Positions 15,113 to 24,294 are shown, counted from the first letter of the stretch. The stretch is DNA of 33,029 bases from Clostridia bacterium (GCA_017504605.1 JAFVQW010000003.1:1-33029), one strand, 5' to 3'. Translations and numbers: made by a program. Notes: generated by a model not told the origin, from the letters alone.

Positions 15113-15952
15113 ATGAAGGAAAGAGACGCACAAGCGCTTTTTTCGGTATACCGCGAGAGTGCAGAGGGAAGAATAATAAATACTCATGCGAACGAGGACG
15201 CGATGGAGCTCGTCGAGGTAACCTCGGGCAGGGTGCGCGTGCAAATCGGCACCGACTTCTCGGAGGCCGAGCGTGGGGATTTTCTCTTCGTACCGCGCGG
15301 GCGCGTCTTTAGGGCCGAGGCACTTGGCGGTGCGGCATCGGTGCGCGGCGTTGTGTTCGATGCCTCGCTTATCGAGGATAATATGCAGAACTTCGATGCC
15401 GAGGTGTTCTATATGTTCGACGTTCAGTCGAGGAACAAGATTACCGTTTTCGGTGTCGGCCATTCGGTGCATCCAACGCTCCTTCGCTATATGCAGGATA
15501 CGGTCGACGAGTATATGACGAAGGACGTCTGCTACCGCCTGCCGATATGCGCGAATATATACCATATGATGACGGCGCTCTTACGCTACTACTGCTCGGA
15601 GCGAAATCAGCCCGATAAAATGGTTTATCACAACGTGCTCCGTCTGCGCCCCGTCGTTGCCTATATCGCCGAGCACTTCAGCGAGAAGATATACGTCGAG
15701 CGCCTTGCTGATATGATAAACGTCTCGCCCGACTACTTTACGAAGATGTTCCGTGACTCGATAGGCCGCACGCCGATTGATTACATAAACGGCCTCAGGA
15801 TAAACTACGCTATGCGGCTGCTCTCCGAGGGAGATATGCCTATGGCCGAGATTGCCGACGTAATCGGCTTTTGCAACACCAACTATTTTCACAAAATATT
15901 TAAGCAGTATACCGATACCAGCCCGCTTGCATACCGCAAGAGCTGTAAATAA
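15113..15952 (+). CDS. AraC-family transcriptional regulator
   Basis: A 279-residue regulator. The first half has a cupin-like sensor (about 15-110: THANEDAMELVEVTSGRVRVQIG and GDFLFVPRGRVFRAE). The last 100 residues hold the two AraC helix-turn-helix motifs: KIYVERLADMINVSPDYFTKMFRDSIGRTPIDYI, then MAEIADVIGFCNTNYFHKIFKQYTDTSPLAYRK. It should bind DNA and respond to a small ligand in the cupin; the ligand is unknown. It begins 19 bases after the second CobW-like gene with a strong RBS (GGAGGG) and no visible promoter, so it is probably the third gene of that operon. The neighbouring glycosidase is convergent; AraC regulators of this type often control glycosidases. Confidence 0.9.
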   Translation: MKERDAQALFSVYRESAEGRIINTHANEDAMELVEVTSGRVRVQIGTDFSEAERGDFLFVPRGRVFRAEALGGAASVRGVVFDASLIEDNMQNFDAEVFYMFDVQSRNKITVFGVGHSVHPTLLRYMQDTVDEYMTKDVCYRLPICANIYHMMTALLRYYCSERNQPDKMVYHNVLRLRPVVAYIAEHFSEKIYVERLADMINVSPDYFTKMFRDSIGRTPIDYINGLRINYAMRLLSEGDMPMAEIADVIGFCNTNYFHKIFKQYTDTSPLAYRKSCK

Positions 15953-15987
15953 AGAAACGTCCGTTCGCAAGGAACGGACGTTTCTTT
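15951..15987. terminator. Bidirectional terminator between araC and GH42-like genes
   Basis: Perfect 16-base arms AAAGAAACGTCCGTTC (15951-15966) and complement (15972-15987) around GCAAG. It overlaps the araC stop codon and the last codon of the glycosidase region, ending both convergent transcripts. Confidence 0.85.
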
Positions 15988-18250
15988 ATTCTATTCTGAA
16001 GGTTTTTGTTTCGCCGATATACATATCAAATTCGGCGCATTTACCGTCTTTAAGATATACCTTGCTTTCGTACACCTCGGTCAGAGTGCAGCTATCGGGG
16101 AAATAAAGGCGCTTTTTGCCGCCGCGTGCCGCGTGAACCGTAATATAGCTTTTGCTAACGAAGAGCGTGTCCTCCTCGTCGGAATAGACGTGTACTCCGG
16201 CCGTCCTTGCTATAGCCCTTACAAATTCCGCACTCAAAACCTTCGATGCGTGGAATACAGAGGTATATCCGTCGGTATTGCTTATAGCCACGGCGGGCTT
16301 GCCGTTTACCGCCAGGCTTGCAAGTGTCCTCTCTCCCGTGGGATAGAAGGCGGGATACATATAGCTCTCCCTCGGCGTTCCGACGTTGTGGCAGTAGGCT
16401 CTTGCCTTATCGAAAACACCGTAGATTTTTCGGTATTCAAGTCCGAGCTTAACTCCCTCATCGGTTGCTCTGTACCTCGGGGGTACGAGTTTTTCGTCAA
16501 GCTCTATGCTCATACCGACAAGCTGCTCGACGTTGCTCTTGTCGAGCAGGGGCCTTCTGTCGGGATTTATAAGACCCGAGGCGTAAACCCAAATGGCGGT
16601 CGCTCGGTTTTTGCGAAGCTTCGCCTTTATTACCTCGCGCTCGCTGTCGGAAAGAATAAGCGTGTTAGCAAAGATATAGAGCTTATAGTCGGGCATACGC
16701 GGGTCGGACATATCGTTGTGATAGTATATGTCGACGGGAGCACCGATTTTTGAAATCTCGTAATTGCGGAAGAGCTCGAGCATATCCTCGGTAGACTGCT
16801 GCGAGGTTACCTGAAGGCTCTCCTCGTCTACTATCAGAGCAATTTCGCTGTTCTTCGTCCTGTCGAGAGAGTAGGCCTCGCGTGCGATTTCCTGCTGACG
16901 GCGGATAAGCCCGTAGAGCTCCTCCTGCTTATATCTGTTACCGCCGATAAGCTGGTCGAACCACCAGGACTGCGTGTCCTCGGCGAGATTTCTGCCGAAC
17001 TCGCGCTTCATAACGTTTATGCTGTCGGTGAGATCGAACATTCCGTAGCGGTTACGCATATACTCGTTTTCTCTGTGCGTTCTCGCATCGTCCTCGACTA
17101 TGTATATCATATTATGCAGAGCAAAGGAGTCGGTAACCTCTCTCTGCCCGACAAAGCCGCCGGGAGCGCGGTTCTCGTATACCCCGGGGGCGGCGAGGAA
17201 ATCGACGAGCCCCGAGTCGAAAATCATTCGTGTTCCGCCCGACGAGCCGCCGTTTACGTATGAGATACAGCCGAGAGAGCCGTAGAAGGCGCCGACGAGC
17301 CTGTCGGGGGTCATATCCTTAATTATTTTTGCAAAATGGATAACCGATTTTGCCGTTCCGTAGTGCCACGCACGGTAGAAATCGTATATATCCGCGTGCT
17401 CGTTGAGGTTAACGATAGAGCCTATCGCCGCGGCAGAGCCGTTTGGCGACATGGGAACCGCCTCCGCCCGCCAGGCATCGTCTGCGAGAAGGCGCTTTGC
17501 AGGTGCGGCGCAGTCCGCATCAATCCCGCGTATGAAATAATGCTTGTCCCACGAGGGTATCGGGGGATTTTCGAGCGTTGCCTCGGGATTGCCCCAGGCG
17601 CGTCGGAGCGCCTCGTCAGTGCCGTATTTCTCGGTAAGGTATTCGGTGAAATTGCGACGGAAGGCAAGGGAATAGTCACCCGCTATTTTCTTCTCGGTAT
17701 CATACGGCCAGCGGGGGTAATACCACTCGCTCGTGCCACCGGCACAGGGGAAGCAGCCTATAATTCTGTCCGCATAGGGGAGCGCCATCAGCTTCTCCCA
17801 GGTCTTTCGGAGAGCCTCGCCCGCATCACGGCGCCATACGCTCGAGGCGAGAGAATAGCAGTGAGGCATAGTGGTAGAATAGGACTCGGTGACGAGCCTC
17901 GTTTCGGGAGATGAGCCGTCACTGAAGGTAAGGCACTCCTCGGGGTGCGCCTCTATCCATTCGTTGCTCGGATGAAGACCTATTCTTGCGACTATGTACG
18001 CATCGGGAACGGCGGCGAGAAGCGCCTCCGCCTCTTTTTTAAAAAGCTCGATTGCATTAGGCTTAATCCACGGCGTATCGCAAATCAAAAAATATATTTT
18101 TACTCCCGCCTCGCCGAGAGCGCGGTGGTAGTCACTGTCGAAATAGAGGGTGTCCTCGTGTAAATTTCTAATCGTCGCCATCTGTGGCGGGTAGAATTTA
18201 CCGTCAATGTAAATTGCGGGTCTGCCGTTATGGTTTCTTATCTCTGCCAT
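15986..18250 (-). CDS. GH42-like glycoside hydrolase (beta-galactosidase family), cytoplasmic
   Basis: A 754-residue protein without signal peptide. Residues about 15-400 look like a GH-A clan (beta/alpha)8 barrel: DGKFYPPQMATIRN (first strand), IVARIGLHPSNEWIEAHPE, GTSEWYYPRW (likely acid/base region), FRRNFTEYLTEKYGTDEALRRAWGN (the GH42 pattern before the long insert) and VDFLAAPGVYENRAPGG. A following part (about 470-620: APVDIYYHNDM, DYKLYIFANTLILSDSE) resembles the GH42 trimerisation/amidotransferase-like domain, then a small C-terminal beta domain. It would remove galactosyl or related residues from imported oligosaccharides; the true substrate is open. RBS GGGAGG before the ATG; own promoter. 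Confidence 0.8.
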   Translation of the reverse strand: MAEIRNHNGRPAIYIDGKFYPPQMATIRNLHEDTLYFDSDYHRALGEAGVKIYFLICDTPWIKPNAIELFKKEAEALLAAVPDAYIVARIGLHPSNEWIEAHPEECLTFSDGSSPETRLVTESYSTTMPHCYSLASSVWRRDAGEALRKTWEKLMALPYADRIIGCFPCAGGTSEWYYPRWPYDTEKKIAGDYSLAFRRNFTEYLTEKYGTDEALRRAWGNPEATLENPPIPSWDKHYFIRGIDADCAAPAKRLLADDAWRAEAVPMSPNGSAAAIGSIVNLNEHADIYDFYRAWHYGTAKSVIHFAKIIKDMTPDRLVGAFYGSLGCISYVNGGSSGGTRMIFDSGLVDFLAAPGVYENRAPGGFVGQREVTDSFALHNMIYIVEDDARTHRENEYMRNRYGMFDLTDSINVMKREFGRNLAEDTQSWWFDQLIGGNRYKQEELYGLIRRQQEIAREAYSLDRTKNSEIALIVDEESLQVTSQQSTEDMLELFRNYEISKIGAPVDIYYHNDMSDPRMPDYKLYIFANTLILSDSEREVIKAKLRKNRATAIWVYASGLINPDRRPLLDKSNVEQLVGMSIELDEKLVPPRYRATDEGVKLGLEYRKIYGVFDKARAYCHNVGTPRESYMYPAFYPTGERTLASLAVNGKPAVAISNTDGYTSVFHASKVLSAEFVRAIARTAGVHVYSDEEDTLFVSKSYITVHAARGGKKRLYFPDSCTLTEVYESKVYLKDGKCAEFDMYIGETKTFRIE

Positions 18251-18280
18251 GGGAGCCTCCCTGCGTTACCGTTTTATTTC

Positions 18281-18309
18281 ATTGTATAACAGCGAGATAA
18301 AAAAGTCAA
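18281..18309 (-). promoter_or_regulatory. Promoter of the GH42-like gene
   Basis: Minus-strand TTGACT (18304-18309), 17-base spacer, TACAAT (18281-18286), about 30 bases from the start at 18250. Confidence 0.7.
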
Positions 18310-18338
18310 TATAAAAAAGGACATAATAGTATAAAAAA

Positions 18339-18370
18339 AGAACGCCGAGTAACTTTTCGCTCGGCGTTCT
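18339..18370 (-). terminator. Terminator of the clp operon
   Basis: Arms AGAACGCCGAG (18339-18349) and CTCGGCGTTCT (18360-18370). On the minus strand it is followed by TTTTTTT, just past the clpX stop. Confidence 0.85.
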
Positions 18371-18375
18371 TGTCG

Positions 18376-19713
18376 TTATTTGATTTTTGCGATGCCTGCT
18401 GAATTTAAAAGCTCTCTTTCAATTTTGAGAGGCTCCTTACCGAGAACGAAGCCCTCGGTCACGGTAACCCTTCTCGCGCTCTTGTCAGAGGGGAGCTCGA
18501 ACATCGGCTTCTGCATAAGCTCCTCGACTATCGAGCGAAGGCCACGCGCACCTGTGTTACGCTCTATTGCGAGATGCGCGATAGCGCGATATGCGCCGTC
18601 GTCGAACTCGAGCTCGATGCCGTCGAGCTCGAAGAGCTTTTTATACTGCTTGCATATAGCGTTTTTCGGCTCGGAGAGAATTCGCACGAGCGCGCCCTCG
18701 TCAAGATTGTCAAGAGCAACGATGACGGGCAGACGGCCGACGAGCTCGGGTATAATTCCGTACTTGACGACGTCGTGCGCCAAAACGTCCTTATACACGC
18801 CCTTTTCGACCTTTTCTCTTTTAGAGAGCTTCTCGGTGCCGAAGCCTATCTGCTGGGAGCCCTGTCTTGCCTCGATGATTTTCTCAATTCCGTCGAAGGC
18901 ACCGCCGCAGATAAAGAGAATATTTCTCGTGTTTATCTGGATAAACTCCTGGTTCGGGTGCTTTCTGCCGCCCTGCGGGGGAACGTTTGATACCGTGCCC
19001 TCGAGTATTTTAAGCAGCGCCTGCTGAACACCCTCACCCGATACGTCTCGGGTTATGGAGCGGTTCTCGCCCTTGCGCGAGATTTTGTCAATCTCGTCAA
19101 TGTAAATAATGCCGTACTCGGCGCGCTTAACGTCGCCGTCTGCCGCCTGAATAAGACGGAGCAGTATGTTCTCAACGTCCTCGCCGACGTAGCCCGCCTC
19201 GGTAAGAGTTGTGGCATCGGCAATAGCGAAGGGAACCTTAAAGGTCTTGGCGAGCGTGCTCGCGATGTAGGTCTTTCCGACACCCGTCGGGCCGAGAAGA
19301 AGCACGTTCGACTTCTGTATCTCGACGTCTCCCTCGGGAGTGTCCTCTACCTTGCCGCGACGGAGAGCCTTTTTCTTCTCCTCAATCGTTAGAACGCGCT
19401 TATAGTGGTTGTAAACCGCAACCGAGAGCGCGAGCTTCGCCTTGTCCTGACCGATGACGTGCTCGTCGAGCATAGCCTTGATGTCGCGGGGACGGGGAAG
19501 GGTCTCAAGGGTGAGGTCGAATATGTCGGCAGGGGCCTCGTCCTTTTCGACAAGAGGCGCGAAATGCTCGTCTATGAAATCCGCGCATACGCTTACACAG
19601 CCGTCACAGATATAGCTTTGCCCATTGTTAGAGGGGAAAAGAACGGCGACCTCCTGCTCGCTTCTGCCGCAGAAGGAGCAACGGCGGCGGTTGTCGCTTG
19701 TGTTTTCTGCCAT
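18376..19713 (-). CDS. clpX: ATP-dependent Clp protease unfoldase ClpX
   Basis: AAA+ unfoldase that feeds substrates to ClpP. The 445-residue protein has the N-terminal zinc finger (C12, C15, C36, C39: CSFCGRS...CDGC), Walker A GPTGVGKT (141-148), Walker [11 protein letters not shown], sensor regions, the pore-loop GYVGED, and the IGF loop (QIGFGTEK) that docks on ClpP. Length is normal. It starts three bases after the clpP stop, with an AAAGGAAT RBS inside clpP, so the two are expressed together. ClpXP acts in proteostasis and, in spore formers, in sporulation control. Confidence 0.98.
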   Translation of the reverse strand: MAENTSDNRRRCSFCGRSEQEVAVLFPSNNGQSYICDGCVSVCADFIDEHFAPLVEKDEAPADIFDLTLETLPRPRDIKAMLDEHVIGQDKAKLALSVAVYNHYKRVLTIEEKKKALRRGKVEDTPEGDVEIQKSNVLLLGPTGVGKTYIASTLAKTFKVPFAIADATTLTEAGYVGEDVENILLRLIQAADGDVKRAEYGIIYIDEIDKISRKGENRSITRDVSGEGVQQALLKILEGTVSNVPPQGGRKHPNQEFIQINTRNILFICGGAFDGIEKIIEARQGSQQIGFGTEKLSKREKVEKGVYKDVLAHDVVKYGIIPELVGRLPVIVALDNLDEGALVRILSEPKNAICKQYKKLFELDGIELEFDDGAYRAIAHLAIERNTGARGLRSIVEELMQKPMFELPSDKSARRVTVTEGFVLGKEPLKIERELLNSAGIAKIK

Positions 19714-19716
19714 AGA

Positions 19717-20304
19717 TTAAATTCCTTTTTTGGTGATTACTTTATCAATCAGTCCGTAAGCTACGGCCTCGTCAGCAGAGAGGAAATTGTCTCTCTCGGT
19801 GTCGCGCTCGATTTGCTCAATGGGCTTTCCCGTATGCTCTGCGAGGAGCGAGTTAAGCTTCGCGCGGGTAGCGAGAATATGGTCGGCGTGAATTTTAATA
19901 TCGCTCGCCTGGCCGCGAGTGCCGCCGAGGGGCTGGTGTATCATTATCTCGGCGTTGGGGAGAGCATATCTCTTGCCCTTCGCACCGCCCGAGAGAAGGA
20001 AGGCACCCATAGATGCCGCCATACCTATACAGATTGTCGATACGTCGCACTTGATATAGTTCATCGTGTCGTAGATTGCGAGACCTGCCGACACGCTTCC
20101 GCCGGGGGAATTGATGTAGAAGTAAATATCCTTATCGGGGTCCTGCGCCTCGAGGAAGAGCATCTGAGCAACCACGAGCGAGGCGGTTACGTCGTTGACC
20201 TCGTCTGCAAGAATGATAATTCTGTCCGAGAGAAGCCTTGAATAAATGTCGTATGCTCTCTCTCCGTTAGGTGTCTGCTCGATTACGTGTGGAACGAGTG
20301 CCAT
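19717..20304 (-). CDS. clpP: ATP-dependent Clp protease proteolytic subunit ClpP
   Basis: A serine peptidase forming a 14-mer chamber that degrades proteins delivered by ClpX. The 195-residue product starts [25 protein letters not shown], as in the family. The catalytic triad is visible: S98 in [12 protein letters not shown]123 in MIHQPLGG and D172 in [30 protein letters not shown] is also diagnostic. The ATG at 20304 has AGGAGGT at the correct distance; the upstream open frame runs through a terminator and is not used. It lies between tig and clpX in the usual order. Confidence 0.98.
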   Translation of the reverse strand: MALVPHVIEQTPNGERAYDIYSRLLSDRIIILADEVNDVTASLVVAQMLFLEAQDPDKDIYFYINSPGGSVSAGLAIYDTMNYIKCDVSTICIGMAASMGAFLLSGGAKGKRYALPNAEIMIHQPLGGTRGQASDIKIHADHILATRAKLNSLLAEHTGKPIEQIERDTERDNFLSADEAVAYGLIDKVITKKGI

Positions 20305-20347
20305 AAATAAACCTCCTGTTAATTCTGATAATAGAGCGGGGTAAAAA

Positions 20348-20381
20348 ATCAGCCGATATCGGTTATCTGACATCGGCTGAT
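20348..20381 (-). terminator. Terminator between tig and clpP
   Basis: Minus-strand arms ATCAGCCGAT and ATCGGCTGAT (perfect) followed by TTTTTT. Only about 44 bases remain before clpP and no strong promoter is visible there, so it may be a leaky attenuator rather than a full stop. Confidence 0.8.
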
Positions 20382-20390
20382 ATAGTCAAA

Positions 20391-21677
20391 TTAGTTCTCC
20401 TTGGACTTCTGAGACTTCTGTACGCTCTCCTTAACGAGCGTCATAGCCTTGCCGACGACGATGTCAGCCGAGAGGTCCTCAGCGGCAATCATAGCCTTAA
20501 CCTCGTCAAGCTTTACATTGTATGCCGTAGCAATTCTCTCGTATTCCTGATTGATTTCGTCCTCGGTAGCCGAAAGAGCCTCGAGTGCGGCAATCTTCTC
20601 AAGAGCGAGTCTTACCTTAACCTGCTTCTCAGCGCGGGGGCGAAGCTGCTCGCGGATAGAGTCAAGGGTCATGCCGGTATACTTCATATAGGTCTTGAGG
20701 TCAAGACCGCTCTGACGGAGCTGGGTGTCGTAGTCGCGAAGGAAGTTCTCGGTCTCAGCCTCGAACATAGGCTCGGGAATCTCGGCAACGAGCTTCTCCA
20801 TAAGAGCCTCTGCAAGAGCGTTCTCAAACTCGGTCTCAGCCTCGGCGTCCTTTCTCTTGCTAATTTTTGCCTTAACGTCCTTCTTATATTCATCAAGGGT
20901 ATCGAATTCGGAAACGTCCTTAACGAACTCGTCGTCGAGCTCGGGGAGCTGCTTAAGCGACTTAAGGGATACCTTGAAGGTAGCAGCCTTGCCCTTGAGA
21001 GCCTCTGCGTGATAGTCCTCGGGGAAGGTAACGTTAACGTCGAAGTCCTCGCCGAGCTTGTGGCCCGCAACCTGGTCCTCGAAGCCGGGGATGAAGCTGC
21101 CGGAGCCGAGCTTAAGCTCGTGGTCCTGACCCTTGCCGCCCTCGAACGCCTCACCGTCGATGAAGCCCTCGAAGTCGATGCTTACGGTATCGCCGATAGC
21201 GACCGCATTCTCGTACTCGGTAACGAATCTGGCATTTCTGTCGCGAACTCTCTCGATTTCCTCGTCGACCTCCTTTGCGGTAACCTTAACAGCCTTCTTC
21301 TTGACGTTAAGACCGCGGTAGCCCTCGATGGAAACCTCGGGCTTTACAAAGCCCTCTGCCTTAAGTACGATATCGCCGTCGTTCGAAACGAGGTCGAATT
21401 TGGGAGTGCCGACTATGGTAAGCTCTGCTTCCTTAACGGCTGCCTCGAAGGCATCGGGAATGCAGGCGTTGATAGCGTCCTCAAAGAAAACATCCTTGCC
21501 ATAATAGGTCTTGATTATGTGCAGGGGTGCCTTTCCTTTTCTGAAGCCGGGAATGTTGATAGACTTAACATTCTTCTTGTAGGCTTCGAGCTCGGCCTTG
21601 GCATAAGCCTCCGCGCTGACGGAGAACTCAAGGCTAAAGCCGGATTTTTCGGTAAGTTCCTTTTTAATAAGGCTCAT
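20391..21677 (-). CDS. tig: Trigger factor (ribosome-associated chaperone)
   Basis: Binds near the ribosome exit and protects nascent chains; also a peptidyl-prolyl isomerase. The 428-residue protein shows the three-domain plan: N-terminal ribosome-binding part with NIPGFRKGKAPLHIIKTYYG (signature), the FKBP-like domain (GDTVSIDFEGFIDGEAFEGG, LGSGSFIPGFEDQVAGHK, about 160-245), and the helical C-terminal chaperone arms rich in charged residues. The RBS (GGAGG) and ATG at 21677 agree. Its own strong promoter lies at 21720-21748. It is first in the tig-clpP-clpX run. Confidence 0.97.
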   Translation of the reverse strand: MSLIKKELTEKSGFSLEFSVSAEAYAKAELEAYKKNVKSINIPGFRKGKAPLHIIKTYYGKDVFFEDAINACIPDAFEAAVKEAELTIVGTPKFDLVSNDGDIVLKAEGFVKPEVSIEGYRGLNVKKKAVKVTAKEVDEEIERVRDRNARFVTEYENAVAIGDTVSIDFEGFIDGEAFEGGKGQDHELKLGSGSFIPGFEDQVAGHKLGEDFDVNVTFPEDYHAEALKGKAATFKVSLKSLKQLPELDDEFVKDVSEFDTLDEYKKDVKAKISKRKDAEAETEFENALAEALMEKLVAEIPEPMFEAETENFLRDYDTQLRQSGLDLKTYMKYTGMTLDSIREQLRPRAEKQVKVRLALEKIAALEALSATEDEINQEYERIATAYNVKLDEVKAMIAAEDLSADIVVGKAMTLVKESVQKSQKSKEN

Positions 21678-21719
21678 TTTTTCCTCCGGAAATATATAAT
21701 TTTAATTTTTAACCATACT

Positions 21720-21748
21720 ATTTTACAATAAAAAAATATATTTGTCAA
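21720..21748 (-). promoter_or_regulatory. Promoter of tig
   Basis: Minus-strand TTGACA (21743-21748), 17-base spacer, TAAAAT (21720-21725). Close to consensus; no CIRCE or CtsR repeat seen beside it. Confidence 0.85.
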
Positions 21749-21761
21749 GCGTTTCGGTAAA

Positions 21762-22493
21762 TTAACGCCTTTTTTCGATAAACCTCGGTGTAAAGTCGAG
21801 GTAATCGGCCGAAACGAGTGACATTTCGATACCCTCGTGGGTAAAGCTGCGAGGCACGGTGTAGTTACCGTGAATGTGTCCGTAATAGACACGCTTTACC
21901 CCGTATTCGGTAAGCAAATCTATAAGAGGCGTAACCACGCTGCCGTTCCACACGGGAGGGAAGTGCATAAAGCATATTATCTCGCACCCGCTCTCGAGGG
22001 AAAGCTCGCGCGCCTCTTTAAGGCTTATCTCGAGGCGCATGCACTCGCGCCGTGCCACCTTTTCAAAATCGACCTCGTCGGGAACGCCGCTCGCGCCCTC
22101 GTCGACGAACCAGCCGCGCGTACCCGCAATTACGAAATCCTCGACCCGGTGCGCGTTGTTAAAGAGAAAGGAAATCGTCTTTATACCGCACTCGGCGAAG
22201 AAGGCCTTGTGCTTTTTCATGGTCGACCACCAGAAGTCGTGGTTGCCCTTGCCGAGGATTTTCTTACCGGGAAGGGAATCTATAAAGGTCAGGTCGGATT
22301 TAGCCTCACCGAGCGAGAGCGCCCAGGAAATATCGCCGGGAATAATCACCGTGTCATTTTCGCCGACAAGGTGCTCCCAGTTGTTTTTAAGCCGTGTCAT
22401 ATAGCCGTCCCAACGCCTGCCGAACACCTCCATAGACTTGTCGGTCGAGGAGAGCGTGGAGAGGTGCAGGTCGGAAATAACGAAAACTGCCAT
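21762..22493 (-). CDS. Metallophosphoesterase (calcineurin-like)
   Basis: A 243-residue phosphoesterase with the binuclear metal motifs in order: SDLHLS (D8, H10), PGDISW, GKGNHDFWW, then MHFPPV and GHIHGN. These ligands coordinate two divalent metals for hydrolysis of a phosphoester; the substrate is unknown. The ATG at 22493 is chosen with CGGAGA upstream, because the longer upstream frame has no family character. It belongs to the YkuE/Icc-like broad group. It is divergent from the Cys-rich DUF1540 gene. Confidence 0.85.
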   Translation of the reverse strand: MAVFVISDLHLSTLSSTDKSMEVFGRRWDGYMTRLKNNWEHLVGENDTVIIPGDISWALSLGEAKSDLTFIDSLPGKKILGKGNHDFWWSTMKKHKAFFAECGIKTISFLFNNAHRVEDFVIAGTRGWFVDEGASGVPDEVDFEKVARRECMRLEISLKEARELSLESGCEIICFMHFPPVWNGSVVTPLIDLLTEYGVKRVYYGHIHGNYTVPRSFTHEGIEMSLVSADYLDFTPRFIEKRR

Positions 22494-22513
22494 AAATTTT
22501 CTCCGATTTCTAC

Positions 22514-22544
22514 GGTATAAAAGCCGCTTTATTGCGGCAAAATA
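22514..22544 (+). promoter_or_regulatory. Possible forespore-type promoter of the DUF1540 gene
   Basis: GGTATAA (22514-22520), a 17-base gap, CAAAATA (22538-22544). This loosely resembles sigma-F/sigma-G promoters (GTATA; CAnnnTA). No sigma-A pair is visible for this gene. A GCCGC/GCGGC hairpin falls in the spacer. Weak evidence. Confidence 0.25.
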
Positions 22545-22583
22545 CTCCTGCAGGCAAACGTGTCTGCAGAAAAGAGAAGCAAA

Positions 22584-22781
22584 ATGGAAAACAACAAGCA
22601 AAAGAACGAATGTAAGTGCGACACCTCAAAGCACATCAAGGGCGTTATGTGCGACGTAAGAAACTGCGCATACCATAACGGTAAGAATGAGTGCTATGCG
22701 GGCTGCACCAGCGTTGGTCCCTGTGAGGCGGATTGCTCGGCAAATACCGTCTGCGCGACCTTCAAGCCGCGCGAGTTTTAA
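22584..22781 (+). CDS. Cys-rich DUF1540 protein
   Basis: A 65-residue protein with nine cysteines (10, 12, 23, 28, 37, 41, 47, 51, 57). The segment VMCDVRNCAYHNGKNECYAG...CATF is the DUF1540 pattern (CxVxxCxYxxxxxCxA...CxTF). The family is small, common in Clostridia, and thought to bind metal; function unproven. I use the ATG at 22584 (MENNKQK); an in-frame GTG at 22560 would add eight residues. The RBS is poor (AAGAGAAG). It converges with thrC, the two stop codons being six bases apart. Confidence 0.8.
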   Translation: MENNKQKNECKCDTSKHIKGVMCDVRNCAYHNGKNECYAGCTSVGPCEADCSANTVCATFKPREF

Positions 22782-22787
22782 TCGCCG

Positions 22788-24272
22788 TCAGGACAGCGCG
22801 AACTCCTTTACTACCCGTTCCATCTCGGATTTATCGATTACGGAATTGTGAAGCCTTGGCTTCGTAAGCACGGCGCGAAGCGGTGTCGGGATTTTAACCG
22901 AGGTGAGAGCCTCGAGCTCGGACAGCGCCTCAATATCACCCGACGCGTCGGTATCGGTAAGCGAGCGGTAAACGTCGCGTGCGAACTTGTACGCCGATGC
23001 CGTGGAAACGGTCAGTATCTTTCTCTCTGCCTTGTAGGTATCACGATACCGCTCTGCCGCGGATACGGCAACGGCGGTGTGGGTATCTATAAGGCAGTTT
23101 TTTTCGTTGTAAATACGCTTTATTGTTTCTCTCGTCTCTTCCTCGTCGGTATAGAGGCCGACGAAGCTCTCGCGAATTTTCGCAAAATCCTCGCCGTCGA
23201 GCGTATAGGCGCCCGACTCCGAAAGCTCTCTCATATAGCGCGCGGTCTTCTCGGTGCCGAGCACGGTGTAGAGAAGGCGCTCGAGGTTTGAGGAGATGAG
23301 AATATCCATAGAGGGCGACATCGTGGTATAGAACTCGCGGTTTCTGTCGTATTTTCCACACTCGAGAAAATCGGTAAGAACGTTGTTCTTATTCGAGGCG
23401 CAGACGAGAGTTTCTATGGGAAGGCCCATAAGCTTCGCGATATACGCGGCGAAGATGTTGCCGAAGTTACCCGTGGGAACGCACACGTCGATTTTTTCGC
23501 CGAGGGCAATTTCGCCTTGGGATACCAGGTCGCAGTATGCCGATACGTAATAAACTATCTGCGGAACGAGACGACCCCAGTTAATCGAGTTCGCACTCGA
23601 GAGGAATACACCGCCCGCGTTAAGCTCCTCTGCCATTTTCTCGTCAGAGAATATTCTCTTGACACCGCTTTGAGCATCGTCGAAGTTTCCGACTATCGCC
23701 TCGACCGAGAGATTAGAGCCCTCCTGGGTCTGCATCTGGAGCTTCTGCACGCGGCTGACACCGCCCGTGGGGTAGAAGACCTTTATCTTTACGCCGGGCA
23801 CGTCGCGATAGCCCTCGAGCGCCGCCTTACCGGTGTCTCCCGAGGTAGCAACGAGTATAAGCGCCGTGCGCTCCTCGCCGCATTTTCCGAGAGCAAGAGA
23901 GAACAGACGGGGCATAATCTGCAGTGCCATATCCTTGAACGCCGAGGTCGGCCCGTGCCAGAGCTCAAGCATATACATACCGTCGCCGAGAGTGCTTACG
24001 GGTGCGGGGTGCTCGCCGAATTTCTCGGCAGAGTAAGCGCCGCGCGCACACTCGAGCAACTCGTCGTGAGTATAGTCGGTGAGGAACTTCGAGAGTATTC
24101 TCGCCGCCCGCACCTCGTAGCTCTCGGCCAAAAGCTCGACAAGCTCGCTCTCGGTGAGCGAGGGGATTTCCTCGGGCATAAAAAGGCCGCCGTCCGAGCA
24201 AAGTCCCGTCTTTATTGCATAAGCGGAGCTTACCCCCGCAAAATCCTTTGTTCTTGTGCTGATGAATTTCAT
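22788..24272 (-). CDS. thrC: Threonine synthase
   Basis: Converts O-phosphohomoserine to threonine with pyridoxal phosphate, the last step of threonine synthesis. The 494-residue product shows SDGGLFMPEEIP (N-terminal domain), the PLP lysine K113 in GPTSAFKDMALQ, VATSGDTGKAALEG (phosphate-binding Ser/Thr/Gly region), NFDDAQSGVK, SSANSINWGRLVPQ and VPTGNFGN, all typical. It lies 22 bases after yraN with a GAGG RBS, so it is the last gene of the lepB operon. No hom or thrB gene is next to it. Confidence 0.95.
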   Translation of the reverse strand: MKFISTRTKDFAGVSSAYAIKTGLCSDGGLFMPEEIPSLTESELVELLAESYEVRAARILSKFLTDYTHDELLECARGAYSAEKFGEHPAPVSTLGDGMYMLELWHGPTSAFKDMALQIMPRLFSLALGKCGEERTALILVATSGDTGKAALEGYRDVPGVKIKVFYPTGGVSRVQKLQMQTQEGSNLSVEAIVGNFDDAQSGVKRIFSDEKMAEELNAGGVFLSSANSINWGRLVPQIVYYVSAYCDLVSQGEIALGEKIDVCVPTGNFGNIFAAYIAKLMGLPIETLVCASNKNNVLTDFLECGKYDRNREFYTTMSPSMDILISSNLERLLYTVLGTEKTARYMRELSESGAYTLDGEDFAKIRESFVGLYTDEEETRETIKRIYNEKNCLIDTHTAVAVSAAERYRDTYKAERKILTVSTASAYKFARDVYRSLTDTDASGDIEALSELEALTSVKIPTPLRAVLTKPRLHNSVIDKSEMERVVKEFALS

Positions 24273-24294
24273 GGCTTTTCCTCAAAGATTTTAT

